This document shows positions 16,044 through 23,299 of a stretch of 30,476 nt of DNA, piece after piece. How positions within the stretch are numbered: position 1 is the first letter of the stretch; every line of letters begins with the position of its first letter. The stretch is taken from the NCBI GenBank assembly GCA_017476705.1, contig JAFUZI010000085.1, positions 1 through 30,476 on the forward strand, read 5' to 3'. Position numbers and translations under genes: made by a program. The notes under the pieces were generated by a model. The model was not told the origin of the DNA. It saw nothing but the letters and a program-made list of their open reading frames with translations, and ran no database searches. The stretch is from Bacilli bacterium. GTDB taxonomy: Bacteria; Bacillota_I; Bacilli_A; RF39; UBA660.

Positions 16044-16391
16044 TATTTAGACAAACGCGGTACTATTTGGAGTGCTGAGGAAAGTCCATGCTCGCAAAGT
16101 CTGCGATGACTTTAGTGTTCGTGCATAGGGAAAAAATAACCTATGGTCAAGGTAACTTGAACGGCTCCTCGATTGACCTAAGTCATTTGATATGGTCTAG
16201 AGGTATAAAAGTGCCATAGAGACGATTAAACTAGAAATAGTTGAAGTGGAACGCGGTAAACCCCACGAGCGAGAAACCCAAATTTTGGTAGGGGAGCAAA
16301 GCCTAGAGAATTTGAATCGAAGCTTTGACCGATTATTCGGTAGATAAATGTTTGTCACCTTTTAGGTACAGAACATGGCTTATTAATATTA
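16041..16391 (+). ncRNA. rnpB: RNase P RNA, Bacillus (type B) class
   Basis: Catalytic RNA that trims the 5' leader from pre-tRNAs. Seen directly: the 5' conserved region GAGGAAAGTCCATGCTCGC at 16077-16095; the AGTGGAACGCGGTAAACCCC block; GAGCGAGAAACCC with the L15 TTTTGGT loop that contacts tRNA CCA; and the 3' conserved ACAGAACATGGCTTA at 16368-16382. P2 pairs GACAAAC (16050-16056) with GTTTGTC (16350-16356). P1 pairs TAATATT (16041-16047) with AATATTA (16385-16391), followed by eight T's. Ends are set by these pairings and are approximate. About 350 nt, slightly shorter than in B. subtilis. Confidence 0.96.
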
Positions 16392-16418
16392 TTTTTTTTG
16401 TAATAGAAAGGTGATTAT

Positions 16419-16886
16419 ATGAAAGAGATAGGAGCTGCTTTAAAGGAGCAAAGAGAAAATACTGGACTTTCTCTTGAAGAAGTTGCTAGTGACCTAAAGC
16501 TAAGACCTAGTCAAATCGAAAATATTGAAGCAGGAAATATGGATGCTTTCAAGGATGTTTTTTATCTTAAATATTTTATAAAAGAGTATGCTAAGTATTT
16601 AGGACTTTCATACGATGATTTGATTGATGAATTTAATGAATATATATTTGATTACACATCAAAGATATCATTGGATGACATTAAAAAAGCTGCTAAAAAA
16701 GAATCAAAGAAAGATAAAAAACAAAAAAGAATTGCCTCACCTTATACAATAGAAAGAAGAAAAAGAATAAATTTTAAAATAGGACTTGTTATTGTTTTAT
16801 CGATTATTGCATTAATGCTAAGTTCATTTATAGTTAAAACAATAGTCGATACAAAAAATGAACCTATTGATAATGTCATTAGATAG
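16419..16886 (+). CDS. rodZ: RodZ-like helix-turn-helix membrane protein (short form)
   Basis: Bitopic protein linking the MreB cytoskeleton to the wall machinery. 155 aa. Residues 3-75 form an Xre-type HTH domain (IGAALKEQRENTGLSLEEVASDLKLRPSQIENIEAG). A basic juxtamembrane region (about 88-118, Lys-rich) and one membrane helix (119-141) follow, leaving only about 14 residues outside. The usual extracellular beta domain is absent. AAAGGTGA precedes the ATG. rodZ-pgsA-recA is the Bacillus order (ymfM-pgsA-cinA-recA), here without cinA. No promoter was seen between rnpB and this gene. Confidence 0.88.
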   Translation: MKEIGAALKEQRENTGLSLEEVASDLKLRPSQIENIEAGNMDAFKDVFYLKYFIKEYAKYLGLSYDDLIDEFNEYIFDYTSKISLDDIKKAAKKESKKDKKQKRIASPYTIERRKRINFKIGLVIVLSIIALMLSSFIVKTIVDTKNEPIDNVIR

Positions 16887-16896
16887 GAGATGTCTC

Positions 16897-17490
16897 ATGA
16901 ATTTACCAAATAAATTAACACTTAGTAGAATAATACTTTCATTTATTATTATATTTATATTACTATTTCCAATTGATGCAGCAGGAATAGAACTTCCAAA
17001 ATTATTTATTGATGAGGCTATAGTAATAGATCTTAGATATATAATTGCTGGCATTTTATTTATTGTTGCCTCAATTACAGACTTTTTGGATGGAAAAATT
17101 GCTCGTAAATATAATTTAGTTACTGATTTGGGAAAAATGTTAGATTCAATTGCTGATAAAATTCTTGTTAACTCAGTACTAATTATTTTAGCTTCAAGTG
17201 GATTTATATCTCCAATTATTCCGGTTTTAATAATTGTAAGAGATGGCATAGTAAATTCAATTAAGATGGTTGCAGGCAGTAAAGGAGATGTTGTCGCAGC
17301 AATTTATACTGGTAAAATTAAAACAGCATGCTTAATGATTGGTATTGTACTTACATTATTCTATAATTTACCATTTGAAATTTGGAATATAAAAGTATCA
17401 GATGCATTACTTATAATGGCATGTGTATTTGCGATTATCTCAGGTGTTGAATACTATAATAAATATAAAAAATATATATTTGAAAAATAA
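16897..17490 (+). CDS. pgsA: CDP-diacylglycerol--glycerol-3-phosphate 3-phosphatidyltransferase
   Basis: Membrane enzyme making phosphatidylglycerol phosphate, the first committed step of anionic phospholipid synthesis. 197 aa, typical length, with several membrane helices. The CDP-alcohol phosphotransferase signature is complete: Asp65-Gly-x2-Ala-Arg-x8-Gly79-x3-Asp83-x3-Asp87 (DGKIARKYNLVTDLGKMLDS). The ATG at 16897 is chosen because MNLPNKLTLSRI is the standard N-terminus and TAGGAGA lies upstream; an earlier in-frame ATG at 16858 falls within rodZ. It follows rodZ by 10 bases and is probably co-transcribed. Confidence 0.95.
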   Translation: MNLPNKLTLSRIILSFIIIFILLFPIDAAGIELPKLFIDEAIVIDLRYIIAGILFIVASITDFLDGKIARKYNLVTDLGKMLDSIADKILVNSVLIILASSGFISPIIPVLIIVRDGIVNSIKMVAGSKGDVVAAIYTGKIKTACLMIGIVLTLFYNLPFEIWNIKVSDALLIMACVFAIISGVEYYNKYKKYIFEK

Positions 17491-17515
17491 ACTGTTTTAA
17501 AAAAACAGTTTTTTT
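17489..17515 (+). terminator. pgsA terminator
   Basis: Stem AAACTGTTTT (17489-17498) / AAAACAGTTT (17502-17511), 3-base loop, T-run. Overlaps the last two bases of the stop codon. Confidence 0.85.
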
Positions 17516-17664
17516 AATTTGTTAAATTTTAAATAATCCCTATATGAATTTTTAAAAATCTAAGTTTATTACAATATATTTTAGAAAAATATTTATTTGC
17601 AAATTGTTTAAAATTAGTTTTTAATTATTATGGCAGGTAAAAAAATATAGGAAAAATACGCAAA

Positions 17665-17678
17665 CGAACAAAATTTCG
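17665..17678 (+). promoter_or_regulatory. SOS (LexA/DinR) box upstream of recA
   Basis: CGAACAAAATTTCG fits the Gram-positive LexA operator CGAAC-N4-GTTCG with one mismatch (T for G at the start of the right half). It ends 9 bases before the -35. Placement at recA is what the SOS regulon predicts. Confidence 0.75.
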
Positions 17679-17687
17679 TAAAAAGTA

Positions 17688-17716
17688 TTGACATTCTAAA
17701 TTTGTTAATATATAAT
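17688..17716 (+). promoter_or_regulatory. recA promoter
   Basis: Perfect consensus: TTGACA (17688-17693), exactly 17 bases, TATAAT (17711-17716). Start predicted near 17723, leader about 23 bases with GGAGG. The remaining 150 or so bases back to the pgsA terminator are AT-rich with no gene seen. Confidence 0.92.
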
Positions 17717-17745
17717 TGAATTGTATTTGATAGGAGGATAATTAA

Positions 17746-18762
17746 ATGGCAAAAGAAACAGATAAAACTTTAGATGAAGTTTTAGCAAGTATAGAAAAAC
17801 AATTCGGAAAAGGCTCAGTAATGAAACTTGGTGATAATGAACATATGGATATTGAAACTATTCCGAGTGGATGCCTATCTTTAGATGTCGCTCTTGGCAT
17901 AGGTGGATATCCAAAAGGAAGAATTATTGAAATATATGGTCCGGAATCAAGTGGTAAAACAACATTTGCTCTTCATGCAATTGCAGAAGCTCAAAAACTT
18001 GGTGGACGTGCAGCATTTATTGATGCAGAACATGCACTTGATCCAACATATGCAGCTAAAATTGGTGTTAATACAGATGAATTAATTTTATCTCAACCAG
18101 ATAGTGGAGAACAAGCACTTGAAATATGTGAAGCTTTAGTTAGAAGCGGCGCAATTAGTATAATTGTAATTGATTCAGTTGCAGCACTTGTTCCACAAGC
18201 TGAAATTGAAGGTGAAATGAGCGATATGCAAGTTGGTCTTCAAGCAAGACTTATGAGTAAGGCTTTAAGAAAACTTTCAGGTGTTATTAGTAAGACTAAT
18301 ACAATTGCAATATTTATAAACCAATTAAGAGAAAAAGTTGGCGTTATGTTTGGAAATCCAGAAACAACAACAGGTGGTAGAGCATTAAAATTCTATTCAT
18401 CAATTAGACTTGAAATTAGAAGAAGTGAACAAATAAAAGATGGCGCAGATGTTATTGGTAATAAAACAAGTATTAAAGTAGTTAAAAATAAAATGGCTCC
18501 ACCTTTTAAAAATTGTACTGTAGATATTATGTATGGTGAAGGTGTTTCTAAAGAGGGAGATTTAATTGATTTAGCTAGTGAAGCTAAGATAATTGATAAA
18601 ACAGGTGCTTGGTATTCTTATAATGGTGAAAAACTTGGCCAAGGAAAAGAAAATGTTAAAGCATTATTAAAAAGCAATCCAAAACTTACAAGCGAGTTAG
18701 ACAAACTTGTTAGAGAGCATTATGACATCGTTAAAAAAAATGTTAAAAAGGAAGAAAAATAA
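17746..18762 (+). CDS. recA: Recombinase RecA
   Basis: Forms ATP-dependent filaments on single-stranded DNA for homologous recombination and triggers LexA self-cleavage. 338 aa, normal length. Walker A GPESSGKT is at 65-72; Walker B region IIVIDSVAALVP; L1/L2 DNA-binding loops EGEMSDMQVGLQARLMSKALRK (shown in two parts: EGEMSDMQ and GLQARLMS) and FGNPETTTGGRALKFYSS (GNPETTTGG); then KVVKNKMAPPF. The C-terminus is short, with a Lys/Glu tail. GGAGG lies upstream of the ATG. It stands alone between terminators with a consensus promoter and SOS-type box. Confidence 0.98.
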   Translation: MAKETDKTLDEVLASIEKQFGKGSVMKLGDNEHMDIETIPSGCLSLDVALGIGGYPKGRIIEIYGPESSGKTTFALHAIAEAQKLGGRAAFIDAEHALDPTYAAKIGVNTDELILSQPDSGEQALEICEALVRSGAISIIVIDSVAALVPQAEIEGEMSDMQVGLQARLMSKALRKLSGVISKTNTIAIFINQLREKVGVMFGNPETTTGGRALKFYSSIRLEIRRSEQIKDGADVIGNKTSIKVVKNKMAPPFKNCTVDIMYGEGVSKEGDLIDLASEAKIIDKTGAWYSYNGEKLGQGKENVKALLKSNPKLTSELDKLVREHYDIVKKNVKKEEK

Positions 18763-18777
18763 AATCTTCTTTTTTTA
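18748..18777 (+). terminator. recA terminator
   Basis: Stem around GAAGA (18751-18755) / TCTTC (18765-18769), extended by A-T and one G-T pair, 9-base loop containing the stop codon, then a T-run. Confidence 0.75.
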
Positions 18778-18780
18778 TTA

Positions 18781-18809
18781 TTGACTTATTGTTAGTTTTT
18801 TTTTACAAT
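18781..18809 (+). promoter_or_regulatory. rny promoter
   Basis: TTGACT (18781-18786), 17-base spacer, TACAAT (18804-18809); 5/6 match in both elements. Leader about 50 bases. Confidence 0.8.
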
Positions 18810-18866
18810 GATAGTAGGTAGAATTATAACTACTTTTATGATAATAATAGAAATGGAGGTTGTTGT

Positions 18867-20423
18867 ATGGACAATAACATGATTTTCTCCATTTTACTAG
18901 TATTAATTGGACTTTTTGTTGGTGTAATTGCAATGACAGTTATATCTTATTTAAGAGGTGCCTCTTTATCAGCAAAAGCTGAAAAAATAATTAATGATGC
19001 TAAAAAGGAAGCTGAAAAAGTTAAAAGAGATGGTATCATTGAATTAAAAGAGGAAACATATAAATTAAAGAGTGAAGCCGAAAAGGAAATAAAAGAGAAA
19101 AAACTTGAAATAAAAGAAAACGAGGATAGATTGCTTGCTCGTGAAGCTAACATTGATAGAAGAGATCAAACACTTCAAAATAGAGAAAATATGTTAGAAG
19201 AAAAAGAAAATGGTTTAACTCTTAAACAAAAAGAAATCCAAGAGGAACAAGTTAAAATTGAAGAAATCAAAAATGAACAAATTGATTTATTGGAAAAAAT
19301 TTCTAGTATTTCAAAACAAGAAGCTAAAGATTTAATACTAAAAAAAGTAGAAGAAATGATGAATTTAGAAGTTACTAGTTATATAAAAGAAAGAGAAGCA
19401 GAAGCTAAATTAGAGGCTGATAAAAATGCTAAAGACATGTTAGTTGAATGCATGCAAAGATATGCTGGTGACGTAGCTAATGAACAAACTGTAACAGTTG
19501 TATCATTACCTAATGATGAGATGAAAGGTCGAATTATTGGTAGAGAAGGTAGAAATATTCGTACAATTGAGGCAGTTACAGGAGTAGATTTGATAATTGA
19601 TGATACACCTGAGGCTATAGTTTTATCTAGTTTTGATCCTTATAGAAGAGAACTTGCTAGACTTACACTAGAAGCTTTAATTAAAGATGGAAGAATTCAT
19701 CCAACTCGTATTGAAGAGTTATATGACAAGGTACAAAAAGAGTTATCAGTAAAAATTAGAGAATATGGTGAAGATGCACTATTTAAATTAGGCCTATCCA
19801 AAGTAGATCCTGGTTTAGTTGAATTAATTGGTAAATTACACTTTAGAACTAGCTATGGTCAAAATGTGTTACAACATTCAATCGAAGTTGCAACTCTATC
19901 AGGACTAATTGCAAGTGAATTAGGTGAGAATGAGACAATTGCAAAAAGAGCTGGACTTTTACATGATATAGGTAAATCTATTGATCACGAAATTGAGGGT
20001 TCTCATGTTTCAATAGGATCTGATATAGCACATAAATATCATGAATCTGATATAGTTATAAATGCTATTGAATCACATCATGGTGATACATCAGCAACTA
20101 GTGTTATATCTGTAATAGTAGCAATTGCTGATGCTCTATCAGCATCTCGTCCTGGAGCTCGTAATGATTCATTAGAAAACTATGTTAAGAGACTTCAAGA
20201 ATTAGAAGGAATTGCTAAAGAGATAGAAGGCGTTGATAATGCTTATGCACTTCAAGCTGGTAGAGAAATCCGTGTGGTTGTTAAACCAGATAAAGTAGAT
20301 GACTTAGGAAGCTTTAAAATAGCTCGTGATATTAAAACTGATATCGAAGAAAAACTTCAATATCCTGGAACTATTAAAGTAACAGTAATTAGAGAAACAA
20401 GAGCAGAGGAAGTTGCTAAATAA
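18867..20423 (+). CDS. rny: Ribonuclease Y
   Basis: Membrane-anchored endoribonuclease that starts mRNA decay in many Firmicutes. 518 aa, family length about 520. N-terminal membrane helix (6-28), long charged coiled coil (about 34-200), KH RNA-binding domain (MKGRIIGREGRNIRTIEAVT), and a metal-dependent HD domain with His366-Asp367 in LLHDIGKSIDHE, followed by IESHHGD and IADALSASRPGAR. ATGGAGG precedes the start. Independent promoter and downstream hairpin make it a single-gene unit; recA and rny are also near neighbours in Bacillus. Confidence 0.97.
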   Translation: MDNNMIFSILLVLIGLFVGVIAMTVISYLRGASLSAKAEKIINDAKKEAEKVKRDGIIELKEETYKLKSEAEKEIKEKKLEIKENEDRLLAREANIDRRDQTLQNRENMLEEKENGLTLKQKEIQEEQVKIEEIKNEQIDLLEKISSISKQEAKDLILKKVEEMMNLEVTSYIKEREAEAKLEADKNAKDMLVECMQRYAGDVANEQTVTVVSLPNDEMKGRIIGREGRNIRTIEAVTGVDLIIDDTPEAIVLSSFDPYRRELARLTLEALIKDGRIHPTRIEELYDKVQKELSVKIREYGEDALFKLGLSKVDPGLVELIGKLHFRTSYGQNVLQHSIEVATLSGLIASELGENETIAKRAGLLHDIGKSIDHEIEGSHVSIGSDIAHKYHESDIVINAIESHHGDTSATSVISVIVAIADALSASRPGARNDSLENYVKRLQELEGIAKEIEGVDNAYALQAGREIRVVVKPDKVDDLGSFKIARDIKTDIEEKLQYPGTIKVTVIRETRAEEVAK

Positions 20424-20446
20424 AAGGCTAGATAATCTAGTCTTTT
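20422..20446 (+). terminator. rny terminator (first hairpin)
   Basis: AAAAGGCTAGA (20422-20432) / TCTAGTCTTTT (20436-20446), TAA loop, one G-T pair; a weak T-rich tail follows. Confidence 0.7.
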
Positions 20447-20522
20447 ATTATATTTTGTAAAAAATATTCAAATTAATCTAAAAAAAACACAAAAAATATT
20501 GAAAATTGTATAAATATATAGT

Positions 20523-20558
20523 AAAATACACAAAAAAATATAAATTTTTGTGTATTTT
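20523..20558. repeat. 14-bp perfect inverted repeat upstream of the Fic gene
   Basis: AAAATACACAAAAA (20523-20536), 8-base spacer, exact inverse TTTTTGTGTATTTT (20545-20558), then more T's. It could be a second rny terminator or an operator. A related ACACAAAAAATAT also occurs about 40 bases upstream. The rest of the 176-base gap is AT-rich with no gene seen. Confidence 0.75.
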
Positions 20559-20599
20559 TTTCAAAAAAGTGATATATTATAATAAAGGAGAGTGAATTT

Positions 20600-21679
20600 A
20601 TGGAACCATATAAGGCTAAATTATTGCCTGTATCTTATAAATTAGATAAAGATACAATTAAACTTTTAGGACAAGCTAATGATAAATATGGACAGTATAA
20701 GTCTTTATTAAAAATGTTCAAATTTGATCAAAATTATTTTTTAGATTCTCTTGTATTGGGTGAAAGTTTGAGGTCATCTAGAATTGAGGGAACTCAAATC
20801 TCTCAAGATGATATGTATTACATAGATTATAAGGAATCTAATGATAGTATTATGGAAGTTAAAAATTTAAAACAAATGCTCGACTATGCAAATGAAAATC
20901 TAAAGGACAAAGAATTTAGCGTTAATATGATTAATTCAATGCATAAAATATTATTATCAAATGTTAGGGGAAATGATAAATCTCCGGGTCAAATTAGAAA
21001 AATTCAAAATTACATAGGTCTACGCGGACTAGGAAAAGAAGGCGCAACTTTTGTTCCACCAACGCCTGAAGAAGTGCCAGCTCTTTTAGAAAATTTAATG
21101 GAATATATGAATAATTTATATGATGATGAGCCATTTATCAAGGTTGCAATTTCACATGTGCAATTTGAGTCAATACATCCATATAATGATGGAAATGGAA
21201 GAATGGGAAGAGCTTTAATTACTCTTCAATTGGCAAAACTTAAGGGAGACGACCCTATTTTATTCTTATCAGAAATAATTGAATTATTTAAGGCTAACTA
21301 TTATAATGCACTTACTGAGTGTAGAAATGGTAATATTGATGGATTTATTAAATTTTTCTTGCAATGCGTAGTTGACCAATGTACAAGAAACATTGGCCGA
21401 ATTGAAAAAATTAATAGAGTTTATGATGAAGATGAAAAAATAATAAGAAAAAACATAAATGGCAGCACTGTTCTTAAAATGCACCCATTAATGATGAAAA
21501 AAATAGTATTTACAGCACAGGAAATGGCCGATGAAATTGGTGTCCATATAAATTCGATTAATTATATTTTAAATAAATTAGTGCAATTAAAAATTGTTAT
21601 AAAAGAAAAAAAAGAAGGAACAAATAGAATAACATATAGATATATTAGAATATATGAAACGTTTGTTGAGCAATTTTAA
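20600..21679 (+). CDS. Fic-domain protein (class II AMPylator-type) with C-terminal winged helix
   Basis: Fic proteins transfer AMP or other phosphate groups to target protein hydroxyls, or remove them. 359 aa. The N-terminal Fic_N-like region contains the auto-inhibitory motif Ser59-x3-Glu63-Gly64 (SSRIEG), which marks class II. The active site is complete as H193-PYNDGNGRMGR (HPFxDGNGRxxR family form), preceded by the flap region GATFVPPTPEEV. Residues about 290-359 (TAQEMADEIGVHINSINYILNKL, then KKEGTNRITYRYI) look like a winged HTH. AAAGGAG precedes the ATG. No antitoxin gene is adjacent, which fits built-in inhibition. Target unknown. Confidence 0.92.
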   Translation: MEPYKAKLLPVSYKLDKDTIKLLGQANDKYGQYKSLLKMFKFDQNYFLDSLVLGESLRSSRIEGTQISQDDMYYIDYKESNDSIMEVKNLKQMLDYANENLKDKEFSVNMINSMHKILLSNVRGNDKSPGQIRKIQNYIGLRGLGKEGATFVPPTPEEVPALLENLMEYMNNLYDDEPFIKVAISHVQFESIHPYNDGNGRMGRALITLQLAKLKGDDPILFLSEIIELFKANYYNALTECRNGNIDGFIKFFLQCVVDQCTRNIGRIEKINRVYDEDEKIIRKNINGSTVLKMHPLMMKKIVFTAQEMADEIGVHINSINYILNKLVQLKIVIKEKKEGTNRITYRYIRIYETFVEQF

Positions 21680-21684
21680 TATAG

Positions 21685-21713
21685 AAAACTGTCAGTTAGT
21701 CTGATGGTTTTTT
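21685..21713 (+). terminator. Fic gene terminator
   Basis: AAAACTGTCAG (21685-21695) / CTGATGGTTTT (21701-21711), two G-T pairs, TTAGT loop, then T's. Confidence 0.75.
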
Positions 21714-21714
21714 C

Positions 21715-21743
21715 TTGAAAAAAGGGGGTATTTATTATATAAT
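21715..21743 (+). promoter_or_regulatory. Promoter of the dus-nrnA-like operon
   Basis: TTGAAA (21715-21720), 17-base spacer, TATAAT (21738-21743). The predicted start (about 21750) falls at the Shine-Dalgarno itself, giving a very short leader. Confidence 0.78.
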
Positions 21744-21759
21744 TAAGTAGGTGAATTTT

Positions 21760-22743
21760 ATGTTTGAAATAGGAAACGTTAAAATTAAAAATCGTGTTGT
21801 TTTAGCTCCGATGGCCGGTATTTCTAATAGTGCTTATAGAACTATTATTAAAGAAATGGGTGCGGGGCTTATTTATGCTGAAATGGTAAGTGATAAAGCA
21901 ATTACTTATGGAAATAATAAAACTATAGATATGCTTTATATGACAGATTATGAACGCCCTATTGCTCAACAAATATTTGGAACAGATGTTGATTCGTTTG
22001 TTACAGCCGCTAAATATATATATCTTAATATGCATCCAGATATAATAGATATTAATATGGGATGCCCTGTACCTAAAGTAGCTTTACGTGCTCAAGCAGG
22101 AAGCGCACTTTTAAAAAATCCTAAAAAGGTATATGAAATAGTTAAGAGTGTAGTTGATGCAGTACCAATTCCTGTAACAGTTAAAATTAGAAGTGGTTGG
22201 GATCAAAATAGTATAAATGCTGTTGAGATAGCTAAAATGGTAGAAAAAGCAGGGGCTAGTGCTATTGCTGTTCATGGCCGTACAAGAAGTCAAGGATATA
22301 GTGGCAAAGCCGACTGGAATATTATAAAACAAGTAAAAGATGCTGTATCTATTCCAGTAATAGGAAATGGTGATATTAAGACTTGTTATGATGCAAAACG
22401 TATGTTAGAAGAAACAAATTGTGATGCAGTAATGATAGCAAGAGGATGCTTAGGAAATCCATGGCTTATTAAAGAATGCGTTGATTATCTAGAAAGTGGT
22501 ATAGAACCAACCCCTATATCTTTAGAAGAAAAACTAGATATGATACTTAAACATATTGAATATTTAAAGAAAACTAAAAATCCTAAGGTTGCTAATTTAG
22601 AGATGCGTACACATATAGGATATTATTTAAAAGGTATTAAAAGTGCTAACAGTTTAAAAGAAAAAGTATTTAAATCTAAAACAATAGAAGAATTAGAAAG
22701 TTTAATAAAAGAATTTAAAAAGGTGGAATGTGGAAATGTTTAA
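21760..22743 (+). CDS. dus: tRNA-dihydrouridine synthase (DusB-type)
   Basis: FMN enzyme that reduces specific uridines of tRNA to dihydrouridine using NAD(P)H. 327 aa. TIM-barrel start KNRVVLAPMAGISNSAYR; catalytic Cys102 in INMGCPVPKV; VKIRSGW, AVHGRTRSQGYSG, IGNGDI and MIARGCLGNPWL are standard DusB motifs. The ATG at 21760 follows AGGTGAATTTT; an in-frame GTG at 21751 lies inside that Shine-Dalgarno and is rejected. First gene of a tight operon; in B. subtilis the orthologue (yacF) also precedes lysS. Overlaps the next gene by 8 bases. Confidence 0.95.
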   Translation: MFEIGNVKIKNRVVLAPMAGISNSAYRTIIKEMGAGLIYAEMVSDKAITYGNNKTIDMLYMTDYERPIAQQIFGTDVDSFVTAAKYIYLNMHPDIIDINMGCPVPKVALRAQAGSALLKNPKKVYEIVKSVVDAVPIPVTVKIRSGWDQNSINAVEIAKMVEKAGASAIAVHGRTRSQGYSGKADWNIIKQVKDAVSIPVIGNGDIKTCYDAKRMLEETNCDAVMIARGCLGNPWLIKECVDYLESGIEPTPISLEEKLDMILKHIEYLKKTKNPKVANLEMRTHIGYYLKGIKSANSLKEKVFKSKTIEELESLIKEFKKVECGNV

Positions 22744-23299
22744 AAGATTTATAGCTTATTTAATTGATTTAATAATTGTTATAATTGTATGCTCAACTAT
22801 AAATGGTATTTTTCAAAATAAAAAAATAAGTGATTATAATCATGAATTAAATAGTTATAATGAACAAATGCTTAACCATAAAATTGAATTTGGGGAGTAT
22901 GTAAGTGATTATGTAAGAGTTAGTTATAAGATAGATAAAGAGCAAAAGACATGTAGTTGTATAAACATAATGATATTTATACTATATTTTATAATAATCC
23001 CGATTTTAACAAAAGGATATACAATAGGACTTAAGATAATGAAACTTAAATTAAGTGGAAAAATAGGTGTTAGAAACTTATTTAGAAGAAATATAATTAC
23101 AACAGGAATTTTATATATGATATTATCTATCTTAATAATTCATATATTTAATTACAATCATTATTTTATTTTAATGAGTATTTTAAGTTTTATTCAATTT
23201 TTACTAGTAATTATAAGCATTTTTATGATAATATATAGGGGAGATAAAAAAGGTTTACAAGATGTTTTAAGTAATACATTTGTAGAGGAAGTGAAATAA
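22736..23299 (+). CDS. RDD-family membrane protein
   Basis: 187 aa integral membrane protein of unknown role. Typical RDD start: MFKRFIAYLIDLIIVIIV, with the Arg and Asp in the first helix. Further membrane segments lie at about 73-95, 117-137 and 139-165, and the closing DKKGLQDVLSNTFVEE fits the family end. The loop between helices 1 and 2 is charged. ATG at 22736 with AGGTGG nine bases upstream; the GTG at 22730 is less likely. It overlaps dus by 8 bases and lysS by 1 base, so translation is coupled on both sides. Confidence 0.82.
   Translation: MFKRFIAYLIDLIIVIIVCSTINGIFQNKKISDYNHELNSYNEQMLNHKIEFGEYVSDYVRVSYKIDKEQKTCSCINIMIFILYFIIIPILTKGYTIGLKIMKLKLSGKIGVRNLFRRNIITTGILYMILSILIIHIFNYNHYFILMSILSFIQFLLVIISIFMIIYRGDKKGLQDVLSNTFVEEVK

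Noticed and set aside
16015..16044. TTGAAA-N18-GATAAT as an rnpB promoter
   Set aside because: It would start the RNA near 16051, after the P1 strand needed for pairing with the 3' end.
16824..17249. Minus-strand 141-aa frame opposite pgsA
   Set aside because: No ribosome site, and it mirrors a well-supported gene.
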